A stretch of 64,000 nt of DNA, from positions 62,001-126,000 of the forward strand of contig NZ_BJDX01000003.1 in NCBI RefSeq assembly GCF_005405365.1. The letters are read 5' to 3'. The position numbers and the translations under genes were made by a program. The DNA is from Enterococcus xiangfangensis. Its GTDB lineage: Bacteria; Bacillota; Bacilli; Lactobacillales; Enterococcaceae. Shown here piece after piece: positions 7,495 through 16,536 of this stretch. Numbering within the stretch: position 1 is the first letter of the stretch; each line of letters starts with the position of its first letter. The notes beneath the pieces are model-generated. The model saw only the letters and a program-made list of their open reading frames with translations, made no database searches and had not been told where the DNA came from.

Positions 7495-8153
7495 TGTACA
7501 TTCCGACAATCGATTTAGCGTTGATGCTGGAGTCGATTCCTTTTCTTTTAAGCGGATTGGGCTACACTTTAGGAATTAGTCTGGCGGCATTTATTTTCGG
7601 AAATCTTCTTGGAGTCATAATGACTGTGCTGGGCTTTGCATCTTGGCGGCCGGTCAAGCTATTTGTCCGCTTTTATCTGTCTTTCCTACGAGGAACACCG
7701 GCACTAGTTTTATTATTTCTGTTGTATTTTGGCTTGCCGTATCAATTAAATGCGGTCGTAGCAGCTGTTATTTGTTTTAGTTTGACTAGCAGCGCTTTTA
7801 TCGGTGAAATTTATCGCGGTTCAATCGCAGGCGTTAGTGCAGGTCAATGGGATGCAGCTGCTGCGTTAGGCAATCGTTTCTTTCCAACGATGCGCTATAT
7901 TATTTTACCGCAAGCTGTCCGGATCTCGATTCCGGCATTGAGTAATGTCGCAATGGATCTGCTCAAAGGGACTTCTTTGGCAGCAATGATCACCGTACCG
8001 GATATTTTTCAAAAAGCTAAGATTATTGGTGGTCGGACATTTGATTATTTATCGATGTATATTTTAGTCGCATTACTTTATTGGCTGCTTTGTATCGGCA
8101 TTGGTCAGATCCAGCATCGCTTAGAGCATTATTTTCAACAGAAATATATATAA
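7494..8153 (+). CDS. Amino-acid ABC transporter permease (YckA-like)
   Basis: Polar amino-acid ABC importer membrane subunit of 219 residues, the usual size for HisM/GlnP-type permeases. It has about five hydrophobic spans. The cytoplasmic EAA loop is visible as GQWDAAAALGNRFFPTMRYIILPQAVRISIP, listed here only by its key parts DAAAALG and ILPQAVR. Its ATG overlaps the TAA of the binding-protein gene (ATAATG). No ATPase gene follows; a terminator closes the operon at 8154-8194, so an ATPase encoded elsewhere must power it. Confidence 0.9.
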   Translation: MYIPTIDLALMLESIPFLLSGLGYTLGISLAAFIFGNLLGVIMTVLGFASWRPVKLFVRFYLSFLRGTPALVLLFLLYFGLPYQLNAVVAAVICFSLTSSAFIGEIYRGSIAGVSAGQWDAAAALGNRFFPTMRYIILPQAVRISIPALSNVAMDLLKGTSLAAMITVPDIFQKAKIIGGRTFDYLSMYILVALLYWLLCIGIGQIQHRLEHYFQQKYI

Positions 8154-8194
8154 AAAAGCCAAGAACTCAACTACTGCTTGAGTTCTTGGCTTTT
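8154..8194 (+). terminator. Terminator of the amino-acid ABC importer operon
   Basis: A perfect 17-bp stem (8154-8170 with 8178-8194) with a 7-nt loop; the right arm ends in TTTT. It starts immediately after the permease stop. Confidence 0.9.
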
Positions 8195-8380
8195 ATACTA
8201 AGGCTTTTTGCCAAATGATAACTTTTATATTAAAAAAAGCCGCAATTATTGAGGAAACACTTTTCATCAGTAGATGTACTTGAAAATCTGTTTCTCTTGA
8301 TTTTCAACTAACTTCAGGTAGAATATGAAGTTAACTCAAGGGATCCGGTAAATGAGCGAGAACAGATTGGAAGTGAAGCT

Positions 8381-8584
8381 ATGAAACATCTACCACCTGC
8401 AAAATTTGCGTTACATGATAGTGTGCAGTTTAGAGTTGCTGATGACATTCTAACGGGTGTGATTGAGCTTACAGACTTTGCTCGTTTTTCTAACAGAAAG
8501 TATCACTCTTACGGTATTTTTGTGCAAGAGCGAGGGTGTTCTTTTTTACATGTCCCTGAGTCTGATATCTTGGAGAAACTTTAA
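8381..8584 (+). CDS. Small hypothetical protein (67 residues)
   Basis: I do not recognise this protein. It begins MKHLPPAKFALHDSVQF and contains KYHSYGIFVQERGCSFLHVP, suggesting a small beta-rich soluble domain. GGAAGTGAAG precedes the ATG, and TTGATT/TAGAAT about 80-60 nt upstream (near 8298-8325) could be a promoter. No signal peptide or membrane segment is seen. It stands between two terminated units, and its relation to the amidase downstream is unclear. Confidence 0.5.
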   Translation: MKHLPPAKFALHDSVQFRVADDILTGVIELTDFARFSNRKYHSYGIFVQERGCSFLHVPESDILEKL

Positions 8585-8680
8585 TTGTATGATGACAAAA
8601 AATGATGAGACGAAGGCTTGTTTCATCCGTTTTTTTACAAATAGAATTGGTTAAATAAAAGTATACAAGAGGTGCTGACA

Positions 8681-10141
8681 ATGAAAGACGGCCTATATTG
8701 GGCGGAAAAATTGCGCAATCAAGAGATTAGTTTTCAAGAATTGTTAGAAATTTTCAAAACAAAGGCACGTCAACAAAATCCACAGTTAAATGCGTTTGTA
8801 ACGATGATGGATCAGGAGGCGCTTGCGGAATATCGTATACACGAAAAAATCGCAGAGCAACCTTTTGCTGGACTCCCCATCCCGTTAAAAATGTTAGGAC
8901 AAGATAAAAAGAATTGGTTGAGTACATCGGGTTCAAGATTATTGCTGGAACAGCGTGCAAGCCGTAATAGTAATTTTACAAATCAGCTGTTAAAAAATGG
9001 CTTGATCCCGTTTGCTCAAACAAATGCGCCGGAGTTCGGCTTTAAAAATATCACGGATGCCCAAGTCTATGGGCCTGCTAAAAATCCATGGAATCCTGCT
9101 TATTACTCAGGAGGATCTAGCGGTGGAGCAGCCAGTGCAGTTGCAGCTGGGATCGTGCCGATTGCCGGAGCAAGTGACGGCGGCGGATCAATCCGGATTC
9201 CTGCTTCTTTTTGCGGATTGATTGGTTTGAAACCAACTCGCGGTGTGATGCCGGTAGGCCCAAGTGGTTGGCGCGGCTGGCAGGGAGCGGCGATCGATTT
9301 TGCTCTGACTGTCTCGATGCGTGATACTGAGAAACTTTTCTATGGCATGCGAGAAATTAATAGTGCAGCGCCGTATCAAGCACCTAAAAAAGCTTGGCGG
9401 CATAAAGAAGCAGCTAATCAAAAGACTTTGAAAGTTGCTGTTATCATCGATTCGCCAATTGATTCGATCGTTTCTGCTGAAGCAATCCAGGCGGTAGAAC
9501 AAGCGTATGAATTTTTGTTGGCGCAAGGTCATCAAGTGGAGCTGATTGCGTATCCAATGGATGGAAAAGAGCTGATGGCAAGTTATTATTTGATGAACGG
9601 GGCCGAAACGGCGGCTATGTTTGTGGGAATCGAACAAGGGATAAGTCGTGCTGTTAGAAAAGAAGATATGGAATTGATGTCATGGGGCATCTATCAATAC
9701 GGCAAAAAAATTCCTGCCAGCCACTATATCAATGCATTAAATTTGTGGGATAAAGCGGCTTTTACGATGGAAGAATTGTTTAAAGATTATGATCTGCTGT
9801 TGACTCCGACAACTGCGACAACAGCACCTAAGGTAGGTGAAGACTTGCAAAGTGATGCCATCCGTTCGTCATTGGCTAACGCCGAAAATTTATCAGAAAA
9901 TGAATTACAAGAACTAGTGGATCAAATGTTCGAAAGAAGTCTTCAAATCACGCCTTACACTCAGTTAGCAAATCTAACGGGACAACCGGCTATCAGTTTG
10001 CCAACGCACTTGGCGCACGATTTGCCTTTAGGTATTCAATTTACCGCCGCACGGGGACGAGAAGATCTGCTTTTACAAGTCGGAAAACTATTTGAAACGG
10101 AATATGGTTTCCAATTACCTGCATACTACCGAGAAAAATAA
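8681..10141 (+). CDS. Amidase (amidase signature family)
   Basis: Cytoplasmic hydrolase of carboxamides using a Ser-cisSer-Lys triad. All three residues are visible: K70 in PIPLKML, S146 in SGGSSGG and S170 in DGGGSIRIP. The 486 residues are typical for the family. The start is ATG 8681 with AAGAGGTG about 6 nt upstream, in preference to GTG 8672, which lies within that site. It is not GatA: it lacks gatC/gatB neighbours and differs in the region after the signature. The hairpin at 10155-10193 separates it from the next gene. The physiological substrate is unknown. Confidence 0.88.
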   Translation: MKDGLYWAEKLRNQEISFQELLEIFKTKARQQNPQLNAFVTMMDQEALAEYRIHEKIAEQPFAGLPIPLKMLGQDKKNWLSTSGSRLLLEQRASRNSNFTNQLLKNGLIPFAQTNAPEFGFKNITDAQVYGPAKNPWNPAYYSGGSSGGAASAVAAGIVPIAGASDGGGSIRIPASFCGLIGLKPTRGVMPVGPSGWRGWQGAAIDFALTVSMRDTEKLFYGMREINSAAPYQAPKKAWRHKEAANQKTLKVAVIIDSPIDSIVSAEAIQAVEQAYEFLLAQGHQVELIAYPMDGKELMASYYLMNGAETAAMFVGIEQGISRAVRKEDMELMSWGIYQYGKKIPASHYINALNLWDKAAFTMEELFKDYDLLLTPTTATTAPKVGEDLQSDAIRSSLANAENLSENELQELVDQMFERSLQITPYTQLANLTGQPAISLPTHLAHDLPLGIQFTAARGREDLLLQVGKLFETEYGFQLPAYYREK

Positions 10142-10154
10142 GTTGTTTTGCTAG

Positions 10155-10193
10155 AACCATCAGATTGGACTATCAATCTTGATGGTTTTTTTG
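10155..10193 (+). terminator. Terminator after the amidase gene
   Basis: AACCATCAGATTG pairs with CAATCTTGATGGTT with one bulged T, followed by seven T residues. Confidence 0.8.
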
Positions 10194-10211
10194 GTACACT
10201 TAATAAAGTTG

Positions 10212-10225
10212 TGAAAGCGGTTTAA
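10212..10225 (+). promoter_or_regulatory. cre-like site before the amidohydrolase gene
   Basis: TGAAAGCGGTTTAA matches 13 of 14 positions of TGWNANCGNTNWCA and lies just upstream of the ribosome binding site, downstream of the likely promoter near TACACT (about 10195). Binding there would act as a roadblock. Confidence 0.45.
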
Positions 10226-10243
10226 TTGGAAGGAGACAAGAGA

Positions 10244-11434
10244 ATGATTTTATTAAAAGCGCGCCATGTGATTACAGGCGATGGAAAAACGGTTATTGAA
10301 GATGGCGGAGTCGTTTATGCAGAAGATATTATTTTAGCTGTTGGCAAAGCAGCAGAATTGGAAAAAGAATTTCCACAAGCACAGGTCCGTGATTATGGCG
10401 AAGCATCGATTTTACCGGGCTTGATGGATGCTCATATTCATCTGGGGTATTATTGGACGCAACCAGACTTGCATCATTACAATGACTTCATGATCGCTTA
10501 CTATGCACAGCAGCAAGCAGAAACGTGTTTGGAAAAAGGGGTGACAACGATCCGAGATTGTTGCGGGCCACAATTTTTATTAGAGACATTACGTCTAGCT
10601 GCAGAAAAAGGGTTTGTCAAAGCACCGAGAATTTTGCATACAGATCGCGGAATTTGTATTACTGGCGGACACGGACATGAAGATGGTATCGAGGAAGTCG
10701 ATGGCGTAGAAAATATTCGCCACACGATTCGGCGTCAAAAAAAAGACGGAGCAGATTGGATCAAGCTGTTGACGACTAACCGTGATGATATTTGTGAGTT
10801 TACGCAAGAAGAATTAGATGCAGGAGTAGCCGAAGCTCATCGATTAGGAATGAAATGTGTGGTCCATTCAGGGACGCAACCGGGGATTCAAATGTGTATC
10901 GATGCGGGCTTTGATACGATCGAACATGGAAATTTCTTAACGGTGGATCAAGCCAAACAAATGGTGAAAAACCAGCAGTCATGGACGCCGACGATGTTTG
11001 CTTATCATTTTCTGGCAGAATACAATCAGAAAGTTCAAGAAGTCGGAATCGATCATTCCAATCAATCAACAGAAACCTATTCACATCATTTAGATTTTTT
11101 TGAAAGTTCTGTACAGGCTTATTCAGAAAACTTCAAAGCCATTTATGATGAAGGTGTAACGATTCTTGCGGGAACAGATATGGTGATGTTAGAGGCGCCA
11201 AGTGTACCAATCGTCGAAGAATTAGAATTGATGGTCCATTATGGATTAACACCTGTGGAAGCCATTCAAACAGCGACACAAAATCCCGCTCGTGTATTTG
11301 AATTGTCAGAAGTTACTGGCGAATTGAAAAGTGGTCTGCAAGCAGATATCGTTGTGGCAGAAGGGGATGTGACCAAAGAGATCCAAGATTTAAGAAACAT
11401 TCGTCAAGTTTTCTTGGCCGGAAAGGAAGTCTAA
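10244..11434 (+). CDS. Metal-dependent amidohydrolase (imidazolonepropionase/Xaa-Pro dipeptidase-like)
   Basis: Cytoplasmic amidohydrolase of 396 residues with the urease-like TIM barrel. Metal ligands can be placed: HxH in DAHIHLG, the carboxylated Lys in ADWIKLLTT, His in VVHSGT and TIEHGN, and Asp in AGTDM. A small beta domain is formed by both termini (ARHVITGDG and LKSGLQADIVVAEGD). AAGGAG lies 9 nt before ATG 10244. Enzymes of this type act on cyclic amides or dipeptides; with an amidase gene next door the pair may degrade an amide compound, but that is inference from position only. A cre-like site precedes it. Confidence 0.85.
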   Translation: MILLKARHVITGDGKTVIEDGGVVYAEDIILAVGKAAELEKEFPQAQVRDYGEASILPGLMDAHIHLGYYWTQPDLHHYNDFMIAYYAQQQAETCLEKGVTTIRDCCGPQFLLETLRLAAEKGFVKAPRILHTDRGICITGGHGHEDGIEEVDGVENIRHTIRRQKKDGADWIKLLTTNRDDICEFTQEELDAGVAEAHRLGMKCVVHSGTQPGIQMCIDAGFDTIEHGNFLTVDQAKQMVKNQQSWTPTMFAYHFLAEYNQKVQEVGIDHSNQSTETYSHHLDFFESSVQAYSENFKAIYDEGVTILAGTDMVMLEAPSVPIVEELELMVHYGLTPVEAIQTATQNPARVFELSEVTGELKSGLQADIVVAEGDVTKEIQDLRNIRQVFLAGKEV

Positions 11435-11458
11435 AGAAAACTTGCGGCAGATGGAACG

Positions 11459-11497
11459 ATCCTAAAAAGTTAGCTTTTTGGTCTAACTTTTTAGGAT
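11459..11497. terminator. Hairpin between convergent amidohydrolase and rnhC genes
   Basis: A 15-bp perfect stem (11459-11473 with 11483-11497) lies between the two convergent stop codons. Neither flank has a good T run, so termination is likely but not certain. Confidence 0.6.
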
Positions 11498-11531
11498 TGA
11501 TGTATTAAACATGTCATTATCGAAAGGTTTT

Positions 11532-12431
11532 CTAGATCATTTTTTGGGCTTTTTCAGTATTGGTAAAATGCAATTTGACGTATTTGCGCAGTAAATCTAT
11601 CCCACCTTGTCGTAATAATTTTGCTGCGAGTTCATCAGAAGGTTTGCCGGCGCCGGAAGGTACTTTGGTTTCAAGTTCTAAAGAGGCTTTATCCAATTCT
11701 TCAAGGAAACTAGCTCGGCTAATAATCGAAGCCGCCGCAACAGAAAGATGGTATTGTTCACCTTTAGTGACAAAATAGATCTTTTGTTCAACGCGTTTTG
11801 GTTCTTGTTTAACATACTTTAAATAATTTGCTTCAGAAGTGAATTGATCGATTAAGATCGCGTCAGGTTTCGTTGGTTTGATTTGTTCCAATAGCAGACG
11901 GATCGCTTGGTTGTGCAGTGCGACTTTCATTCGAACGGCATTGTATTTAGGCTGGATCTCATTATATTTTTCAGGATCAACGACTAATAATTTATAAGGG
12001 ATCAATTCTTTGAGCGTCAGTGCCATTTTACGAATCTGATCATCAGTTAACATTTTTGAGTCTTTGACACCTAATTGCTGCAAAGTAGCTAGCTGCTCCT
12101 TATCGACATACGCTGCACAGACACACAGAGGGCCAAAATAGCTGCCATTGCCGACTTCATCACTACCAAGCACAGCTAATGAAGCAAAATTTTTAGGCAA
12201 AGTGCTGCTTTTTTTAGGAGCAGTATCTGTTTTTCCCCAGCGGGCTGCTTCTTGTTCGGCGTTATTGCCTTGAAATAAGACTTTACCTGAAGTATAGGCT
12301 GTAATGCTTGTCCCGTTTTTTTTAGCGGAAAATTCACTATAGGGAACTTTTTTATTCAATAGGTGGTCAGAATAATACATTTTGAGTTTTTGAATTTCAG
12401 CTTTTGATAATTTTAAAACAGCAGAGCTCAT
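11532..12431 (-). CDS. rnhC: Ribonuclease HIII
   Basis: Endonuclease that cleaves the RNA strand of RNA-DNA hybrids. The N-terminal 80 residues form the HIII-specific substrate-binding domain (LSKAEIQKLKMYY; KKNGTSITAYTSGKVLFQG). The catalytic domain begins at VLGSDEVGNGSYFGP, with D and E of DEVGNG, and continues through VKDSKMLTD and the conserved tail KLHF. The length of 299 is standard. It is divergent from zapA, the same order as in other Firmicutes (rnhC next to zapA-cvpA-mutS2). The ribosome binding site is poor (AAAGAAAAGAG). Confidence 0.95.
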   Translation of the reverse strand: MSSAVLKLSKAEIQKLKMYYSDHLLNKKVPYSEFSAKKNGTSITAYTSGKVLFQGNNAEQEAARWGKTDTAPKKSSTLPKNFASLAVLGSDEVGNGSYFGPLCVCAAYVDKEQLATLQQLGVKDSKMLTDDQIRKMALTLKELIPYKLLVVDPEKYNEIQPKYNAVRMKVALHNQAIRLLLEQIKPTKPDAILIDQFTSEANYLKYVKQEPKRVEQKIYFVTKGEQYHLSVAAASIISRASFLEELDKASLELETKVPSGAGKPSDELAAKLLRQGGIDLLRKYVKLHFTNTEKAQKMI

Positions 12432-12478
12432 AGTTTTTTCTCTTTTCTTTAAGTTAATTCGCTTTTAATTGATGAAAG

Positions 12479-12508
12479 TTGTACATATCAAAGATTTTAG
12501 CATATAAT
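12479..12508 (+). promoter_or_regulatory. Promoter of the zapA-cvpA-mutS2 operon
   Basis: TTGTAC (12479-12484), 18-nt spacer, TATAAT (12503-12508). Confidence 0.7.
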
Positions 12509-12566
12509 ATATTAGTGTTTTTGTTACGAAACTATTAAAAAAATTGTTTTAGGAAGGTTGATCGAT

Positions 12567-13001
12567 ATGGCGCAAAATCGCTATAAGGCAATCGTTGCCG
12601 GTCAGACTTATACTATCATTGGACAGGAATCCAAGCAACATATGGATATGGTGACTGCGTTGGTCAATGAGCAGTTAGAAGAGATTCTATCGTTGTCGCC
12701 TGCCATTACACCAGAAAAGGCGGCAATGTTGCTGGCGATCAATGCGATTTCAGACCAGCTGAAAAAGCAAGAAGCATTAATGAAACTAGAAAAGCAGCAA
12801 CATACGCTTGATGGGCAGGCTGCTCATAATTTAGAATTAGAGAATCGGATAAAAAAAATCGAAGCCATTGAAGCTGAAGCTAAAGAAATCATGCGGAAAA
12901 ATGGAAAAGAAAATGTTCCAATTCGAAATCACGTAGAAGCTCAGCAGATCGTTAATGAAAATCGAAAACGTGAGATTCAAAAAAGAGCGGCAAATAAATA
13001 A
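12567..13001 (+). CDS. zapA: Cell division protein ZapA
   Basis: Small Z-ring-associated protein that bundles FtsZ. It has 144 residues; the N-terminal domain NRYKAIVAGQTYTIIGQES is characteristic, followed by a helix (AAMLLAINAISDQLKKQEAL) and a long coiled coil rich in Glu/Lys to the C-terminus. The C-terminal extension is longer than in B. subtilis ZapA. AGGAAGG precedes ATG 12567 by 9 nt. It is the first gene of an operon with cvpA and mutS2. Confidence 0.92.
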   Translation: MAQNRYKAIVAGQTYTIIGQESKQHMDMVTALVNEQLEEILSLSPAITPEKAAMLLAINAISDQLKKQEALMKLEKQQHTLDGQAAHNLELENRIKKIEAIEAEAKEIMRKNGKENVPIRNHVEAQQIVNENRKREIQKRAANK

Positions 13002-13013
13002 GTGAGGGATATT

Positions 13014-13562
13014 ATGTTAACATTGATAATTTTATTTGCATTACTGCTATCTTTTTATGTTGGCTATCGCCGCGGCGTTGCCTATCAGTTAGTATTTTCA
13101 ATCGGTTATCTGCTGACATTTATTGTTGCACGAATGTTTTATCAGCAGTTGGGAACACATTTGGACCTGTTCGTGCCGTACCCATCGGTTACAGCCGAAT
13201 CAAAAATGGTCTATTATTCTGTTGAACAAGCCTTCAATTTAGATAAGGCGTTTTATGCAGGCGTGGCTTTTGTGATGATCTTAGTGATTGGTTGGCTCTT
13301 GACGCATTTGATTGCGATCTTTTTTAAAGATCTGTTGTTTAAAGTGGCGATTCCCCAATACGATGGGATCATCGCGGGGGTCTTGCAGGTGATTATCTGT
13401 TACGTGGCGATCTTTTTGATTTTGAAGTTAGTGAGTTTTGTACCGATGGCTCTGATTCAAGGTCAGCTAGAAAACAGTTGGTTTGCGCGGTTTATCATTG
13501 AACATTCGCTGTTTCTAAGCTCGCAGTTTGACAATTTATGGGTCACAAAAATTATTGGATAA
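13014..13562 (+). CDS. cvpA: CvpA family membrane protein
   Basis: Integral membrane protein of 182 residues with four hydrophobic spans, starting MLTLIILFALLLSFYVGYRRG, where the YRRG motif after the first span is typical of CvpA. Homologues were linked to colicin V production; the general role is unclear and may concern envelope homeostasis. GAGG lies 6 nt before ATG 13014, twelve bases after the zapA stop. The genomic order zapA-cvpA-mutS2 supports the call. Confidence 0.88.
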   Translation: MLTLIILFALLLSFYVGYRRGVAYQLVFSIGYLLTFIVARMFYQQLGTHLDLFVPYPSVTAESKMVYYSVEQAFNLDKAFYAGVAFVMILVIGWLLTHLIAIFFKDLLFKVAIPQYDGIIAGVLQVIICYVAIFLILKLVSFVPMALIQGQLENSWFARFIIEHSLFLSSQFDNLWVTKIIG

Positions 13563-13624
13563 AGTAAAAAAACCGGGACGCTGTTTGACAGGTTTCGGTT
13601 TATTTATGTATAGAAGGTGAAAAA

Positions 13625-15985
13625 ATGAATGAACGTATCCTAAAAACATTAGAGTTTGAACAAGTTACGAAAATGATTCAACAGTTTTTAACGACTGAAC
13701 AAGGGGAAGAAGAGCTTCGCCAATTGGCACCTTCTAGCGATGAAGCGACGGTTCAAGCGTGGTTGGATGAGACAGAAGATGGCATGAAGGTCCAACGTTT
13801 GCGCGGGGGGCTTCCGATTCCTAAATTAAATAATATCAAACCACATATGAAACGAATCGAGATTGGTGCGAATCTGAATGGTTTGGAATTAGCAGAAGTT
13901 TCGCGAGTTCTTTCTACTACGAGCGAATTGGTTCGTTTCATTGAAGATTTAAAAGACAGTGAGTTGGAATTTTTGCGGCTGTATTTTTGGGAAGAACAGT
14001 TGACGACATTGCCGGAATTAAGCGGGAAATTGCGTCGTTCGGTGGAAGAAGACGGTCATGTACGAGATGAGGCTTCGCCAGAATTACGAACGATCCGCAG
14101 TCAAATCCGTCGCAGTGAACAAACAATCCGCGAACAGCTAGACGGATTGATTCGCGGGAAAAATGCGAAATATTTAAGCGATAGCTTGATTACCATGAGA
14201 AATGATCGTTACGTGATTCCAGTGAAGCAAGAATACCGCGGAGTCTTTGGCGGAGTAGTCCATGATCAAAGCGCTTCAGGTCAAACATTGTTTATGGAAC
14301 CTAAGCAAGTCGTAGAATTGAACAACCGTCTGCGTCAGCAACAAATTGCAGAGCGAACGGAGATCGAACGTATTTTAGCAGAATTATCTGGAGAATTAGT
14401 AGCACCTCGTCACGACATTTTGCATAATGCTTATGTTTTAGGCCGTTTTGATTTAATGAATGCCAAAGCACGGTTTGCAAAGACATTAAAAGCGGTTGTT
14501 CCACAGATCAATCAAGCTAATCATGTTTCTTTCAAACAAGCTCGTCATCCCTTATTGGATCAAGAAAAAGCGGTCGCAAATGATCTGATGATCGGACAAG
14601 ACTTCCAAGCAGTAGTAATCACCGGCCCGAACACCGGTGGTAAAACAATCTCGTTAAAAACTTTAGGACTGTTGCAATTGATGGGGCAAGCAGGATTTCC
14701 TTTGCCAGTTGCCGAAGAAAGTCAAATGGGTATTTTTACAGAAATCTTTGCAGACATTGGTGATGAGCAATCCATCGAACAAAGCTTATCAACCTTTTCT
14801 TCTCATATGACCAATATCGTGTCGATTTTAGATAAAATCGATGAGCATAGTTTAGTATTATTCGATGAGCTTGGTGCGGGAACGGATCCACAAGAAGGTG
14901 CGGCATTGGCGATTGCGATTCTAGATGCGGTTGGGGCAAAAGCTGCCTATGTCATGGCGACGACCCATTATCCAGAATTGAAAATTTATGGCTACAATCG
15001 TTCTAATACGATCAATGCCAGTATGGAGTTTGATGTCGATACATTAAGTCCAACGTATCGGCTCTTGATCGGTGTTCCCGGTCGAAGCAATGCCTTTGAG
15101 ATTTCACGCCGACTTGGTTTAGATCCGTTAGTAATTGAAAGTGCTAAGCAGATCATCGATGAAGAAAGCCAAGATCTTAATGAAATGATCGCAGATTTAG
15201 AAAATCAACGAAAAGCAACAGAGACTGAGTATTTAGAGATTCGTCATTATGTGGATGAGTCAGAAAAATTGTATCGTGATCTGAAAACAGCCTATTCTTA
15301 TTTCTTCGACGAACGAGAACAAGAAATGGCAAAAGCACGCAAAAAAGCAAATGCCATTGTCAATGAAGCAGAAGAGAATGCTGAAAAAATTATCAAAGAG
15401 ATTCGTCAAATGCAACTGTCCGGTCAAGGAAATGTAAAAGAACATCACTTGATTGATGCAAAGTCCCAGCTCGCTGATTTAAAACAAGACGAACAATTAA
15501 AGAAAAATAAAGTTTTACAAAAAGCAAAAGCGAAAAAACAATTTAAACCAAACGATGAAGTTATCGTAGAGACTTATGGTCAACGTGGAACGTTGATTCA
15601 AAAAGTCGGCGACAATGACTGGCAAGTTCAACTAGGGATTTTGAAGATGACAGTCTCAGAAGAAGACATGACGCTGACTACACCGGTAGAAGAACCAAAA
15701 CAACGAGTAGTTACCGGTGTGCAGCGTGGTGCTAGTGCTCGAGTAAAACCAGAATTAGATTTACGCGGGAAGCGTTATGAAGAAGCACTCGCTGAAGTTG
15801 ATCAATATATCGATGCGGCGCTACTTGCTAATTTTGCCCAAGTTCGGATCATTCATGGGAAAGGAACCGGCGCTTTACGTAAAGGAATCACAGATTATTT
15901 GAAAAATAATCGAAATGTTAAGACCTTTGAATTTGCTCCGGCAAATCAAGGCGGCAGCGGTGCAACCGTGGTAACATTCAAATAG
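13625..15985 (+). CDS. mutS2: Endonuclease MutS2 with Smr domain
   Basis: Homodimeric ATPase of 786 residues. In Firmicutes it recognises collided ribosomes or branched DNA; it does not do mismatch repair. The N-terminal clamp/lever region is followed by Walker A GPNTGGKT, Walker B LVLFDELGAGTDP and the ATTHYPELK switch. A coiled coil spans about 510-620. The C-terminal Smr nuclease domain is seen as LDLRGKRYEEAL and HGKGTGALRKGI. AAGGTGAAAAA precedes the ATG. It follows cvpA by 62 nt; a weak hairpin in that gap lacks a proper T run. Confidence 0.96.
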   Translation: MNERILKTLEFEQVTKMIQQFLTTEQGEEELRQLAPSSDEATVQAWLDETEDGMKVQRLRGGLPIPKLNNIKPHMKRIEIGANLNGLELAEVSRVLSTTSELVRFIEDLKDSELEFLRLYFWEEQLTTLPELSGKLRRSVEEDGHVRDEASPELRTIRSQIRRSEQTIREQLDGLIRGKNAKYLSDSLITMRNDRYVIPVKQEYRGVFGGVVHDQSASGQTLFMEPKQVVELNNRLRQQQIAERTEIERILAELSGELVAPRHDILHNAYVLGRFDLMNAKARFAKTLKAVVPQINQANHVSFKQARHPLLDQEKAVANDLMIGQDFQAVVITGPNTGGKTISLKTLGLLQLMGQAGFPLPVAEESQMGIFTEIFADIGDEQSIEQSLSTFSSHMTNIVSILDKIDEHSLVLFDELGAGTDPQEGAALAIAILDAVGAKAAYVMATTHYPELKIYGYNRSNTINASMEFDVDTLSPTYRLLIGVPGRSNAFEISRRLGLDPLVIESAKQIIDEESQDLNEMIADLENQRKATETEYLEIRHYVDESEKLYRDLKTAYSYFFDEREQEMAKARKKANAIVNEAEENAEKIIKEIRQMQLSGQGNVKEHHLIDAKSQLADLKQDEQLKKNKVLQKAKAKKQFKPNDEVIVETYGQRGTLIQKVGDNDWQVQLGILKMTVSEEDMTLTTPVEEPKQRVVTGVQRGASARVKPELDLRGKRYEEALAEVDQYIDAALLANFAQVRIIHGKGTGALRKGITDYLKNNRNVKTFEFAPANQGGSGATVVTFK

Positions 15986-16019
15986 TTTACAAGTGTAAGC
16001 AGAAGAGTAGCGTAGAAAA

Positions 16020-16036
16020 AGCACGCGTGCTATACT
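16020..16036 (+). promoter_or_regulatory. trxA promoter with embedded 12-bp palindrome
   Basis: The -10 TATACT (16031-16036) has the extended TG-n element (TGCTATACT) and no good -35. The perfect palindrome AGCACGCGTGCT (16020-16031) abuts it and could be an operator. Confidence 0.55.
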
Positions 16037-16099
16037 ATTTTTATCAAGAAAACAGATGCTTATTTATCGAGCATCCAAACGAATATAGGAGGAATTCAA

Positions 16100-16414
16100 A
16101 TGTCACAAGTAGTTACTGATAAAACTTTTAATGAAGAAACAGATAACGGACTTGTTTTGATCGACTTTTGGGCTACTTGGTGTGGTCCTTGTCGGATGCA
16201 AGCACCGATCTTAGAACAATTATCTGAGGAATACGATGAAGATGAATTCAGAATCGTAAAAATGGATGTGGATGAAAATCCAGAAACTCCTGCATCATTC
16301 GGAATCATGAGCATCCCAACGCTTCTTTTGAAAAAAGACGGACAAGTCGTTGATAAAGTGATCGGCGTTCACACGAAAGATCAATTAAAAGAGCTTATCC
16401 AAGCTCACATGTAA
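16100..16414 (+). CDS. trxA: Thioredoxin
   Basis: Cytoplasmic dithiol-disulfide oxidoreductase of 104 residues. The active site WCGPC is at 27-31 (C28, C31), the cis-Pro is in MSIPTLLL, and the fold is complete. AGGAGG precedes the ATG. It is a single-gene unit between its own promoter (16020-16036) and a terminator (16424-16449), although it sits between mutS2 and uvrC as in related genomes. Confidence 0.97.
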   Translation: MSQVVTDKTFNEETDNGLVLIDFWATWCGPCRMQAPILEQLSEEYDEDEFRIVKMDVDENPETPASFGIMSIPTLLLKKDGQVVDKVIGVHTKDQLKELIQAHM

Positions 16415-16423
16415 GAAGTATTG

Positions 16424-16449
16424 AGCTGGACTTTATGTCCAGCTTTTTT
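16424..16449 (+). terminator. Terminator of trxA
   Basis: AGCTGGAC, 5-nt loop, GTCCAGCT, then six T residues. Confidence 0.92.
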
Positions 16450-16536
16450 GTCAGTTCAACTTTACCAGCCGACTTTACTGGATAGAATTTAAAAAGCGGC
16501 GGTTAATTACAAGAGAGCGGTGAAGGGAAACAGCTT

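Noticed and set aside
8463..8654. Alternative frame overlapping the 67-residue ORF
   Set aside because: It lacks a ribosome binding site and overlaps a better supported frame.
13563..13624. Hairpin between cvpA and mutS2 (AAACCG/CGGTTT)
   Set aside because: Short, mismatched and without a clean T run; probably not a terminator.
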